Assembly (NCBI RefSeq): GCF_008831265.1
Contig: NZ_VTTH01000007.1
Span: 124,001 to 188,000 of the forward strand
DNA: 64,000 bases
Source: Lacisediminimonas profundi
Lineage (GTDB): Bacteria; Pseudomonadota; Gammaproteobacteria; Burkholderiales; Burkholderiaceae_D
Direction of reading: 5' to 3'
Below, one piece after another: positions 43,570 through 52,064 of the stretch. How positions within the stretch are numbered: position 1 is the first letter of the stretch; each line of letters opens with the position of its first letter. The notes under the pieces were generated by a model. The model saw only the letters and a program-made list of their open reading frames with translations. It searched no databases and was not told the DNA's origin. A program made the translations under genes and the position numbers.

Positions 43570-44423
43570 CACGAGAGTTCGTCAAGGCGAAGCGCCCATG
43601 CGCCGACGGCTTTCGCTGGTTTATCCGCAACCATGAGCGCGGCGGCGATTACCAGCCGCTTCTGGATGCCCTGGTCAGGGATGGCCGCGTCAATGATGCT
43701 TGCTGGCTTCTGGATCAATTTGGCCCTACCGATGCCGTGCTGACAGTCGATAGCATCGAGGCCGACGCCATCGTGTTTGCCGGAACGCTGGATGTACGCG
43801 GCAGCATTGACGTCGATTCCATCGTCCGGGCTGGTAGGTCCATCCGTACGGGCGGCGGTGTGCGTGCGGGAACATCGATCATTGCCGGCGAAGACATTCG
43901 GGCCGGTGGAGCAATTCGCTGCAGCGGATCGCTCGACGCTGGCGGCGACGTCAAGGTGGACTGCGGCATCGAGCTTGAGGGGCCCCTGCGTTGCGGTGGA
44001 AACTTGCGGGCCGAGTGGGACCTGGTTTGTCGCGGCGCCCTCCATGTCGGAGGCGCTGCGGCTATCGGGCAGGACCTCGTCACGGAAGCCACAGTCCAGT
44101 GCAGCAAAGGACTGCGGGTGTGCGGGTCCATCACCGGCATGGACAATATCCACGTGGGCAATGGCATCGAGTGCGGCGAAGCGATTCTCTGCCACGGGCA
44201 TCTGGAAGCCGGCTGGGGTATCAGGGCCGGCAAGTCGATCAGCGCAGCCGGCGCAATCAAGGCCGGGGAGAGCCTGCTGGCCGAAGATGACATACGGGCT
44301 GGCGAAGGGTACGGCATCTATGCCGGCCTGATTGTGCAGTTCGACGCCTGGGAAGCGAGCGCGCAGGTACGTGCCCGGTCCAGGCCGGAGCGCCTGGTCA
44401 GCGGTTGGTGGGTCGATACCTGA
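43560..44423 (+). CDS. Hexapeptide-repeat beta-helix protein, bactofilin-like in repeat form
   Basis: The 287-aa product has two parts. Residues 1-60 (REFVKAKRPCADGFRWF, then DYQPLLDALVRDGRVNDACWLLDQFGPTD) form a helical head I do not recognise from a named family, though I recall the same combination in other proteobacteria. Residues about 65-255 are a run of roughly thirty 6-residue units of AGxxIx form (AGRSIR, AGTSII, AGEDIR, AGGAIR, AGGDVK), which should stack as a beta-helix like bactofilins. There are many Cys residues in the repeat. No signal peptide or membrane segment is seen. It stands alone, so a scaffold or binding role is only a guess. Confidence 0.6.
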   Translation: MDLTREFVKAKRPCADGFRWFIRNHERGGDYQPLLDALVRDGRVNDACWLLDQFGPTDAVLTVDSIEADAIVFAGTLDVRGSIDVDSIVRAGRSIRTGGGVRAGTSIIAGEDIRAGGAIRCSGSLDAGGDVKVDCGIELEGPLRCGGNLRAEWDLVCRGALHVGGAAAIGQDLVTEATVQCSKGLRVCGSITGMDNIHVGNGIECGEAILCHGHLEAGWGIRAGKSISAAGAIKAGESLLAEDDIRAGEGYGIYAGLIVQFDAWEASAQVRARSRPERLVSGWWVDT

Positions 44424-44506
44424 TCCGGCCTGGCAGATCCCGGCGGCGGCCGGGGCCTGCCTGCGCTTGCGCTCGAAGCAAGCCCCGACCGGTGCGAAAC
44501 CGGACC

Positions 44507-45547
44507 TTAACGGTTGACTACCGCCGCCCAGCGATCCACGAACGCACTGCGCTGCTCCGCGAAGTAGTTCCAGTCCAGCGTACGCAGGCGATCAATCGTC
44601 GGCACCGTGGCTGCCACTTCGGCCGGCACCTTTGCTTTTGCGTTGATCGGCCGGCCACCGCCGATGCGGGCCCATGCTTCCTGTGCTTCGACTCCCAGTA
44701 CGTGATTGATGAAAGCCTCGGGCGCATTGCCTGCGGAGGGGTTCACCACGCGCGTGATGCTCATCGGCAGCGAGTAAGCGCCTTCGCTGGGCACGCAGAA
44801 GCGAATGTCCTGCAGGTCAGGATCGCGCGCCATGGCCAGAACGTTGCCGCTGAAGTAAGGCGTGGCCCAGATCTCGCCGGTCTTGAGCCAGCCGAGGGCG
44901 ATGCTTTCCTGGTCCCACAAGCCAGGGCCGCTGGTGCGGATGGTATGCATGGCTTTCAGGCCGGCGTCGGGTTTGCGCAGGCTGCCGCCTTCCAGCGAAG
45001 CCATGGCGTCCAGCGTGTACACGGAGGAGTTGTAGGTGATATTGGGGGACGAAACGTGGCCTTTGAGGTCGGCGCGCAGCAGGTCGGCCCATGAAGTGAC
45101 CGGCTTCTTCACCCGCTTGGCGTTGTAGGCAATACCCCAGGCGCCGTAGGTCACCGGCACAGCGTGCAGTCCGACCGGCAGCTTGACGCGCGGATCGATG
45201 TCCTTGAGGTTGGGAATGGTCGCCGGGTCCATCAGGCTGATCAGTCCGGAACGGGCGATCAGTGGCAACAGCACGTCGGTGAACACGCCGATATGCAGGT
45301 TGGGGTTGCTGCGGTTGGCCTGCATCTGCGTGAAGCGGGCATTGTCGAATGATTCGATGATCCTGGCGCTCTTGCCCGCCGGGTAGGTGTCCAGGAAGCT
45401 GCGGCGGAAATTGTTGCCCAGCTGTCCCGGGTACCAGCCAATGGTCAGGGGCTGGGTTTGGGCCCAGGCGGGCATCGAACCCAGGCTGGCGGCGCCAAGC
45501 GCAGCAGCTGCTCCAAGGAATTGACGGCGGCTAAAGGTGGAAGTCAT
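44507..45547 (-). CDS. PotD-type ABC substrate-binding protein with Tat signal
   Basis: The 346-aa product begins with a twin-arginine signal (SRRQFLGAAAALGAASLG, cleavage near AWAQ), so it is exported folded. The mature part has LTIGWYPGQLGNNFRRSF and the two-lobe polyamine/iron-type fold (YNAKRVKKPVTSWADLL, NPSAGNAPEAFINHVLG). It is last in the operon after potC-, potB- and potA-like genes. Such proteins bind polyamines, putrescine, Fe(III) or thiamine-like and opine-like compounds. The polyamine acid residues cannot be confirmed, so the ligand is open. Confidence 0.88.
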   Translation of the reverse strand: MTSTFSRRQFLGAAAALGAASLGSMPAWAQTQPLTIGWYPGQLGNNFRRSFLDTYPAGKSARIIESFDNARFTQMQANRSNPNLHIGVFTDVLLPLIARSGLISLMDPATIPNLKDIDPRVKLPVGLHAVPVTYGAWGIAYNAKRVKKPVTSWADLLRADLKGHVSSPNITYNSSVYTLDAMASLEGGSLRKPDAGLKAMHTIRTSGPGLWDQESIALGWLKTGEIWATPYFSGNVLAMARDPDLQDIRFCVPSEGAYSLPMSITRVVNPSAGNAPEAFINHVLGVEAQEAWARIGGGRPINAKAKVPAEVAATVPTIDRLRTLDWNYFAEQRSAFVDRWAAVVNR

Positions 45548-45595
45548 GCGATGGTCCTTTCAGGTATAGAGCGGAATGCAGCGTTGGAAGAAAGC

Positions 45596-46402
45596 TCAGG
45601 AGCCGGTGCCTGCGAGATGGCGCAACCACCCGAGACGGTCGATCACGAACGCGATCAACAGTCCCAGCACCACCAGCACTGTGGAAACAGCAGCCGCGAC
45701 AGGGTCATTTACGTCAAACAGGTATTTGTAGATCGCCACCGGCAGCACGATCTGCTCGGACTGGGTGACGAACAAGCTGACCGTGAACTGGTCGAGCGAG
45801 ATGATGAACGAGAAGATCGCACCCGAAATGATCCCCGGAACCAGTCCCGGCAGCACCACGTGGCGCAGCGTATAGGCCGGACTTGCTCCGAGGATCTCGG
45901 ACGCGTCCGTCAGCGCCTGGCGCAGTCCCAGTACGCTGGTCAGCACGGCGCGGAACATGAAGGGAAAAGCGATCACGGTATGCGCGGCCAGCAATGCAGT
46001 AAAGGTATCGAGGATCTGCGCCCGGTTGAAAGCGTACAACAAGGAAATGCCAATGATCAGTCCGGGGACGATCAGCGGCGACAGCATGAAAAATTCCAGC
46101 GCGACTCGCAAGCGCCCATCGGGCAGCTTCCTGAATGCCAGCGCCGCCGGCACCGCCAGCGCGGTTGCCACTGCGGTGGACGCGATCGCGAGGCCGAAGC
46201 TGCGCAAGGCAGGTCCAAGGAACAGCCCGGATTCCCATGCGGCCTGGTACCACCGCAGGGAAAAACCGGTCGGCGGAAATTGCAGGAACGAACGTTCGCT
46301 GAAGCTGAACAGGATCACCACCAGCAAGGGCAGGATCAGGAACAGGTACACCAGCAGCGCCATGCTGTTGGCCATGTACCGGAAGGCTTTTTGTGCTTGC
46401 AT
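45596..46402 (-). CDS. PotC-type ABC transporter permease
   Basis: The 268-aa product starts MQAQKAFRYMANSMALLVYLFLILPLL at ATG 46402; longer open sequence upstream is ignored as it runs into the neighbouring permease. It has six hydrophobic segments and the EAA-type loop ASEILGASPAYTLRHVVLPGLVPGI. It forms a heterodimer with the permease encoded 11 bp upstream. Confidence 0.9.
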   Translation of the reverse strand: MQAQKAFRYMANSMALLVYLFLILPLLVVILFSFSERSFLQFPPTGFSLRWYQAAWESGLFLGPALRSFGLAIASTAVATALAVPAALAFRKLPDGRLRVALEFFMLSPLIVPGLIIGISLLYAFNRAQILDTFTALLAAHTVIAFPFMFRAVLTSVLGLRQALTDASEILGASPAYTLRHVVLPGLVPGIISGAIFSFIISLDQFTVSLFVTQSEQIVLPVAIYKYLFDVNDPVAAAVSTVLVVLGLLIAFVIDRLGWLRHLAGTGS

Positions 46403-46413
46403 GCTCCGGTCTC

Positions 46414-47265
46414 CTATTGACGTGTAAGGCGCTTCTGAAGGAAATAGACCGCCAGCACCACCAGCATCAGCAGCATCGACAGCGCGGTGGCTCGCGGCAG
46501 GTTGAACAGCACCAAGGCATCGGTGTACACGGCAACCGAGATGTACTTGATTGCAGTTCCGCCCAGAATCAGCGGCGTCACGAACGCGCCCAGCATCAGG
46601 CTGAAAACCAGCACCGAGCCGGCAATAAGGCCCGGTACCGCGAGCGGCAGCGTGATGGTGAAGAAGGCCCGCACCGGGCCTGCGCCAAGAATGTCTCCTG
46701 CTTCCAGCAAGCGCCGGTCGATCCCCATCAGCGAAGTGGTCAGCGACAGGATCATGAAGGGCAGGAAGACCTGGGTGCCGCCGATGATCAGGCCGAGATA
46801 GTTCCCGGTCAGCGCCAGCGGACTGTCGATCAAGCCGGCACCGAGCAGGGCCTCGTTCACCAGGCCCTTGCGTCCCAGGATCAGCAGCCAGCCGTAAGTA
46901 CGCACCACGGTGTTGACCAGCAGCGGCGCCGCTACCAGGAAGTACAGGATCCCGCGCCATTTTTCCGGTGCGCGGGCGATAGCCGCTGCCACCGGAAAAC
47001 CGAGCAGGACGCACAGCAGCGTCACGGCGGTGGCGGTCAGGAAGGTATTGACGAACAGCGTCACGTTGCTGGACTTGGTCAGCAACTCAATGTAGTTGCG
47101 CAGCACGAATCCGGGCTGGATCTGGCCGAAGCTCTCGCTGCGAAAGCTGATCACGGTCATGTCGGCCAGCGGCAGGACCACGAGTACGGTCAGCAACAGT
47201 AGCGCGGGCAGCAGCGCCAGCCAGGGCACCTGGCGCACGGCATTGCTGGTGTTGGGGCTGGACAT
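46414..47265 (-). CDS. PotB-type ABC transporter permease
   Basis: The 283-aa product starts MSSPNTSNAVRQVPWLALLPALLLL at ATG 47265, 4 bp after the potA-like stop. It has six hydrophobic segments, the large periplasmic loop after the first, and the EAA loop EAGDILGAGPVRAFFTITLPLAVPGL. It is in one operon with ATPase, PotC-like permease and Tat-exported binding protein. Confidence 0.9.
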   Translation of the reverse strand: MSSPNTSNAVRQVPWLALLPALLLLTVLVVLPLADMTVISFRSESFGQIQPGFVLRNYIELLTKSSNVTLFVNTFLTATAVTLLCVLLGFPVAAAIARAPEKWRGILYFLVAAPLLVNTVVRTYGWLLILGRKGLVNEALLGAGLIDSPLALTGNYLGLIIGGTQVFLPFMILSLTTSLMGIDRRLLEAGDILGAGPVRAFFTITLPLAVPGLIAGSVLVFSLMLGAFVTPLILGGTAIKYISVAVYTDALVLFNLPRATALSMLLMLVVLAVYFLQKRLTRQ

Positions 47266-47269
47266 GGCT

Positions 47270-48316
47270 TCAGGTTCCAAAAGCAAGGTGACAGTCGGCG
47301 AAGGACAAATGCACTGCCTGCCCGGGACTGTCGACGCCGCCTGCCAGTCCGAGGCTACGCACCTTGACCTCCTGGCCGCTGGCAAGCCGCACGTTGTAAA
47401 TGGTGGTGCCGGTCTGGTGCGCCACCTGGATCACGACGCCGGGGACAGTGTCGGCGCCAGGGCTGGCGATCTTCACGTTTTCCGGGCGCACGGCCAGCCG
47501 CACCGGGCCGGCGGGCAGCGCAAGCCGGGCCGGTATGGCACTGCCTTGCGGCAGTATCACGACACGGAGTCCGGGATCATGGATGCCGTCGATGAAAGCC
47601 ACGTCGCCGACAAAGTCGGCCACGAATTCGTTGACTGGCTGCAGGTAGATGTCCTGGGGCGAAGCCAGTTGCTCGATCTTCCCGCCACGCATCACCGCCA
47701 CCCGGTCGGACAGGTACAGCGCCTCCTCCTGGTCGTGCGTCACGAACAGGAAGGTGGTCCCGGTTTCCCGATGGATGCGCTTGAGTTCGGCCTGCAGCTG
47801 GCGCCGCAGCTTGAGGTCGAGTGCGCCCAGCGGCTCGTCGAGCATCAGCACCGAGGGACGGGTTGCCAGGGCACGCGCCAGCGCCACTCGCTGCTGCTGT
47901 CCGCCCGACAGCTGTCCCGGCTTGCGGTCGCGCAGGTCCGGCAATTGCACCAGCGCCAGCATTTCCGTCACGCGTTTTTCGATATCGGGTTCGGGAGCGC
48001 GCTGTGCGCGCAGTCCGTAGCCGATGTTTTCACCGACTGTCATGTGCGGGAACAGCGAGTACTGCTGGAACACCATGCCCAGCCGACGCTGCCGCGGCGG
48101 CAGGTGGGTCACATCTCGTCCATCGATGGTCACGGTGCCCGCATCCGCGGTCTCGAAGCCGGCGATGATGCGCATCAGGGTGGTCTTGCCGCAGCCGCTG
48201 GATCCGAGCAAGGTCAGGAATTCGCCATCCTCGATGTCGAGGTCGATATTGTCGGCGGCAGTGGTCGTGCCGAAGCGCTTGACGAGTCCGCGGACGGACA
48301 CTTTGGCTTTTTTCAT
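47270..48316 (-). CDS. PotA-type ABC transporter ATP-binding protein
   Basis: The 348-aa product starts MKKAKVSVRGLVKRFG at ATG 48316. Walker A GSSGCGKTT, signature LSGGQQQRVALARAL and Walker B VLMLDEPLGALD are intact. A C-terminal TOBE-like domain (from about residue 270, VRLAVRPENVKI) matches PotA/FbpC types. It powers the permeases encoded downstream. A longer start at 48358 would overlap the cupin gene and is not chosen. Confidence 0.92.
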   Translation of the reverse strand: MKKAKVSVRGLVKRFGTTTAADNIDLDIEDGEFLTLLGSSGCGKTTLMRIIAGFETADAGTVTIDGRDVTHLPPRQRRLGMVFQQYSLFPHMTVGENIGYGLRAQRAPEPDIEKRVTEMLALVQLPDLRDRKPGQLSGGQQQRVALARALATRPSVLMLDEPLGALDLKLRRQLQAELKRIHRETGTTFLFVTHDQEEALYLSDRVAVMRGGKIEQLASPQDIYLQPVNEFVADFVGDVAFIDGIHDPGLRVVILPQGSAIPARLALPAGPVRLAVRPENVKIASPGADTVPGVVIQVAHQTGTTIYNVRLASGQEVKVRSLGLAGGVDSPGQAVHLSFADCHLAFGT

Positions 48317-48341
48317 CGTAGTGGTCGCTTCGTCGATGCTG

Positions 48342-48776
48342 TCAGCTGGCCTGTCCACCCGGGATGACCATGGTCTGGTCCGTGTGGTATTCGGGCTTTT
48401 CGTAGTAATGGCGGCCGTCGTAGAGCTCGATCAACAGGCTGCGCTGGCGGGCCACGGTCGGGCCATGCGCGTTGTCCTTCGGATTCATGTAGAAGTCCCC
48501 GGGACGCAGCACCAGGTTGTCGGTGGTGTATTCGTATTCGCCCTCGATGCAGTACATGAACTGGTTCGACGCGTGGGTGTGGCGCACCGGGATGCCGCCG
48601 CCTTCCGCAAACTCCAGCAAGGCGATGCTGGCGCCGGTTTCAGGGTGAACCCAGTACAGGTATTGGCGCAGCCCGATGTCGGGAAAGTCGATCCAGCGCG
48701 CCGGATCAAGGTCTTTCGGGCTGATCAGGATTTCGCCCATTGGCGACTTGATGTGGATGCGTTGGTCGGCGGTCAT
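48342..48776 (-). CDS. Cupin-domain protein
   Basis: The 144-aa product has one cupin domain: VRHTHASNQFMYCIEGEYEY (about 63-82) with metal-type His residues, then LRPGDFYMNPKDNAHGP (about 92-108) with the second motif His. It resembles small cupins annotated as 2,4'-dihydroxyacetophenone dioxygenase-like, but this is weak. It overlaps the gntR stop by 4 bp and precedes the ABC genes, so it is an enzyme or sensor for the imported compound. Confidence 0.82.
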   Translation of the reverse strand: MTADQRIHIKSPMGEILISPKDLDPARWIDFPDIGLRQYLYWVHPETGASIALLEFAEGGGIPVRHTHASNQFMYCIEGEYEYTTDNLVLRPGDFYMNPKDNAHGPTVARQRSLLIELYDGRHYYEKPEYHTDQTMVIPGGQAS

Positions 48777-49456
48777 TTTGCTGAGGATTTGAGGGTTGAA
48801 AGGTGGTCCGACATGGCGCGGGCCGCTTCATCGGGATCGTGTTTTTCAACGGCGGCGAGGATTTGCTCGTGTTGCTGCAGGACGACTTCGTATTCCTTGC
48901 GTCCCGAAATCGGTGAGTACCAGAGCAGCGAGGAGCGGTGATGCAGGTTTTCGACGAGTTCGGCAAGCACCGGGCTTTGCGCGAATCGGGCCAGGGATTC
49001 GTGAAACTCCTGGTCCAGGCGCATCAGCCCTTCACGATCGGATGCCGCAAGCAAGGCGGGTCCGCCATCCAGCTTTTCACGCAGCGTCCGGATATCGCGG
49101 TCTTCGGCGCGCTCGGCGGCCAGGCGGACCATCGCGGTTTCGAGCGGCAGGCGTGCTTCCATCAGGTAAGCCAGGTCGCGCGGTGACCAGGTCTTCACCT
49201 GGGCGCCCTTGCGTGGGCGTATTTCCACCAGTCCGTCGTATTGCAGGCGATGCAGCGCCTGGTGGATAGGCGCGCGACCAAAGCCGGTCGATTCGACCAG
49301 GCTTTGTTCGTTGAGCAGCGTACCTGGTGCCATCTCCATGCTCAGGATGCGCCATTTCAGGATTTGGTAAATCTCGTCTGTCAGGGATGGGCTTGCGGTG
49401 CGGGCGGCAGGAGGGTTCTTGCGCTGCCTGTCGCCGGCCTGGGATGGGGTGGACAT
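48773..49456 (-). CDS. GntR-family regulator, FadR (FCD) subfamily
   Basis: The 227-aa product has a winged helix near residues 20-90 (LTDEIYQILKWRILSMEMAPGTLLNEQSLVESTGFGRAPIHQAL) and an all-helical FCD domain with metal ligands (RLDQEFHESLARFA, then NLHHRSSLL and AMSDHLSTL). FCD regulators of this kind usually bind small carboxylates. It heads the minus-strand cupin/ABC operon and is divergent from the RidA-like gene, so it should control both. Confidence 0.9.
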   Translation of the reverse strand: MSTPSQAGDRQRKNPPAARTASPSLTDEIYQILKWRILSMEMAPGTLLNEQSLVESTGFGRAPIHQALHRLQYDGLVEIRPRKGAQVKTWSPRDLAYLMEARLPLETAMVRLAAERAEDRDIRTLREKLDGGPALLAASDREGLMRLDQEFHESLARFAQSPVLAELVENLHHRSSLLWYSPISGRKEYEVVLQQHEQILAAVEKHDPDEAARAMSDHLSTLKSSAK

Positions 49457-49601
49457 GTGATTTGCCTTGAGGATTTGGAATAATTTTAGGTCGGATCATC
49501 TGATCTAGCAAGTGATACTTCATGTGATATATTACTGATTCCGACTCAGATCGCTGCGCTTGCAGCGTCACCCCCCTTTTTATCCACTCGAGGAGTTATT
49601 C
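49457..49601. promoter_or_regulatory. Divergent gntR / ridA control region
   Basis: This 145-bp AT-rich gap carries AGTGATACT (49511-49519) and a second GTGATA 6 bp on, inside an AT-rich stretch ending ATATATTACT. These are candidate GntR half sites. AGGAG (49591-49595) lies 6 bp ahead of the ridA ATG. Confidence 0.4.
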
Positions 49602-50015
49602 ATGAGCGAACCGAAAAAACGCATCATTTCCCCCAAAGTCGCCGAAGCGGCACCGAAGCGCTGGTCGAACTGCCTGGTCGTAGGCAACGTTGCATACACC
49701 TCGGGCCTGACCGCCCGCGGGCCGGACGGAAACACCATCCTCGGCAACGGCGAATATGAGCAGGCCAAAGTCACGTTCCAGAAGATCAAGGATTTGATCG
49801 TCGAGGCGGGCGGCGTGATGGATGACGTCGTCAAGCTGACCATTTTCGTGACGAACATGGCCAACAACACCGAAGTCTGGCGTGCCCGCGAAGAGTTTTT
49901 CAGCGGTGACTTCCCGGCCTGCACCCTGGTCGAAGTCAGCTCGCTCGCGAAGCCGGAAATCCTGCTCGAAATCCAGGCGATCGCCCATATCGGCTGCTCG
50001 ACCGCGGGACGCTGA
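49602..50015 (+). CDS. RidA-family protein lacking the catalytic Arg
   Basis: The 137-aa product starts MSEPKKRIISPKVAEAAPKRW at ATG 49602 (AGGAG before it). It has the YjgF/RidA core: VGNVAYTSGLTARGPDG, VDDVVKLTIFV-type segment and FPACTLVEVSSLAKPEILLEIQAIA. Typical RidA has PARS at the active site, where the Arg binds the imine carboxylate; here it is PACT. This protein is therefore unlikely to be a canonical enamine deaminase. It begins the short operon with a FAH-family gene and a Bug gene. Confidence 0.88.
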   Translation: MSEPKKRIISPKVAEAAPKRWSNCLVVGNVAYTSGLTARGPDGNTILGNGEYEQAKVTFQKIKDLIVEAGGVMDDVVKLTIFVTNMANNTEVWRAREEFFSGDFPACTLVEVSSLAKPEILLEIQAIAHIGCSTAGR

Positions 50016-50017
50016 CC

Positions 50018-50872
50018 ATGAAGCTGATGTCTTTTACGTCAGCGCAAGGCTCAAGCTATGGCGCGGTTGAAGGCAAGCGTGTTCGCGACCTCGGCGCCCG
50101 CCTGGGAGCCGAGGCGCCGGATTTGCGGGCTGCGATCGCCCTCGGGCAAGTTTCGCGCCTGGAGAAACTGGTCGCTGCCAGCGAAGCCGACTTTTCCCTC
50201 GACGAGATCAGCTTCCTGCCGGTGATCCCCAATCCTGGCAAGATCATTTGCGCCGGCCTGAACTATGAGGCGCATCGCACCGAAGGCGGCCGTCCGGACA
50301 CCAGCGACCCGGCCCTGTTCCTGCGCTTTGCCGAGTCGCAAACAGGTCACGAACAGCCCCTGCTCTGCCCGCATGAATCTGCCGACTTTGATTTTGAAGG
50401 TGAAATCGCGGTCGTGATCGGCACTGGCGGCAGGCGCATTCCGCTGGACCAGGCCTTGTCCCATGTGGCAGGCACGGCCTGCTACAACGACGGCTCGGTT
50501 CGCGATTGGCAACTGCGGACCACGCAGTGGACGCCAGGGAAGAATTTCCCGCAAACGGGAGCGTTCGGACCCTGGATGGTCACCGCCGACGAGCTGCCGG
50601 CAGACCGCGTACTGAGCCTGGTGACGCGCGTGAATGGCCAGGAAATGCAACGCACGACGACGGACCTGATGACCTTTCCGGTTGCACGGCTGATCAGCTT
50701 CATCTCCACCTTCACGACGCTGGAGCCAGGCGACGTGATTGTCACCGGAACGCCGGGCGGGGTCGGATTCCGGCGAAATCCCCAGGTGTTCCTCAAGGAT
50801 GGCGACATCGTCGAAGTGGAAGTCAGCGACGTAGGCATCCTGCGCAACACGGTACGCAAGGAAGTTTTGTAG
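50018..50872 (+). CDS. Fumarylacetoacetate hydrolase (FAH) family protein
   Basis: The 284-aa product has the FAH C-terminal domain: ICAGLNYEAHRTEGG (about residue 76), FDFEGEIAVVIGTGG with the metal carboxylates, SVRDWQLRTTQW and VTGTPGGVGFRR. Family members hydrolyse or decarboxylate/isomerise 2-oxo acids and homoprotocatechuate or acylpyruvate products. ATG 50018 follows the RidA-like stop by 2 bp. With RidA and Bug neighbours it probably treats a keto acid. Confidence 0.9.
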   Translation: MKLMSFTSAQGSSYGAVEGKRVRDLGARLGAEAPDLRAAIALGQVSRLEKLVAASEADFSLDEISFLPVIPNPGKIICAGLNYEAHRTEGGRPDTSDPALFLRFAESQTGHEQPLLCPHESADFDFEGEIAVVIGTGGRRIPLDQALSHVAGTACYNDGSVRDWQLRTTQWTPGKNFPQTGAFGPWMVTADELPADRVLSLVTRVNGQEMQRTTTDLMTFPVARLISFISTFTTLEPGDVIVTGTPGGVGFRRNPQVFLKDGDIVEVEVSDVGILRNTVRKEVL

Positions 50873-50931
50873 CAAAGGCGGGCACCACCAGCAATGGCAG
50901 GTGCCCGCTCTCATTTCACGATCCAACTTGA

Positions 50932-51903
50932 ATGAAGATCATCATGAAAAAATTCATCCTCGCCATGGGAATGCTGTCCCTGGCCGCGGTACCCGCATTC
51001 AGCCAGGAAGCATATCCGGCGCAACCCGTGACACTGGTAGTTCCCTACGCGCCGGGCGGCACTGCCGACCTGCTGGCACGTTCCCTCGGGAAAGCGATCA
51101 GCGCCGACACCGGAAAGAGCGTGGTCGTCGACAACCGTCCTGGCGGCGCAACCGTGATCGGTGCCCAGGCGGTGCTCGGCAAACCGGCAGACGGCTACGC
51201 CGCCCTCGTCTCCGCAGCCAGCTTCGTCATCAATCCACACCTGATGAAACTGCCGTTTGACCCGGCAAAGGATTTCCAGCCTGTGACCCTGCTGGCGAGC
51301 AACCCGCACGTGCTGGTGGTGAGCGCCAAGGTCCCGGCCAACACGCTCTCCGAGTTCATCGACTGGGCTCGCAACAAGCAAGGTGCAGCGACTTTCTCCT
51401 CGTTCGGGAACGGCTCATCCGGCCATGTCGGATTTGAAATCCTGAAGCAGCTGGCCAAGCTCGACATGACGCACGTGGCCTACAAGGGCGCTGCCCCCTC
51501 CACGCTGGCGGTCCTGAGCGGTGAAGTCGATGCCACGCTGGGCGATATCGGCATCGTGGCGCAACACATCAAGTCCGGCAAGGTCAAAGCTATCGCCATC
51601 ACCGGCGACAAGCGCAGCGCGGTGCTGCCCGATGTGCCGACCTTCGCCGAAGCGAAGTTGCCGCAATATTCATCGCAGACCTGGATAGGCTTGTGGGTGC
51701 GCAGCGACGTGCCGGCCGATCGGGTCAAGAAGCTGAATGAACTGCTTGCCAGGGCGCTGCAGAACCCGGAAACGCAGAAACTGCTGGCAGACCAGGGAAT
51801 GCAGGCGCGGCCCATGAGCAGCGATCAGTTCAAGGCATTTACCCAGGCTGAAAGCGAGCGCTACCAGGCGGCCATCAAGAAAGCCGATATAAAGCTTCAA
51901 TAG
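50932..51903 (+). CDS. Bug-type periplasmic substrate-binding protein
   Basis: The 323-aa product starts MKIIMKKFILAMGMLSLAAVPAFSQ; ATG 50944 is an equal alternative start. Motifs are VPYAPGGTADLLAR, NRPGGAT and HVAYKGAAP. It is 59 bp after the FAH-family gene and last in the operon, so it probably brings in the substrate for the RidA/FAH steps. No membrane subunits are near. Confidence 0.92.
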   Translation: MKIIMKKFILAMGMLSLAAVPAFSQEAYPAQPVTLVVPYAPGGTADLLARSLGKAISADTGKSVVVDNRPGGATVIGAQAVLGKPADGYAALVSAASFVINPHLMKLPFDPAKDFQPVTLLASNPHVLVVSAKVPANTLSEFIDWARNKQGAATFSSFGNGSSGHVGFEILKQLAKLDMTHVAYKGAAPSTLAVLSGEVDATLGDIGIVAQHIKSGKVKAIAITGDKRSAVLPDVPTFAEAKLPQYSSQTWIGLWVRSDVPADRVKKLNELLARALQNPETQKLLADQGMQARPMSSDQFKAFTQAESERYQAAIKKADIKLQ

Positions 51904-52064
51904 CCCGGATTCATTGGCAGCGGTGATAGAGCCGGGGCCGGGCGCATCAGAATGGCCGGGATGCGGTTAAGATCTCTGGAACATGCGCCCAACAGGCGCA
52001 TCAGGACAGTCGGAATTTCGATCTGGAACCGGATGCGCCTGTCACTCCCCCGCTCGAGCATTCC

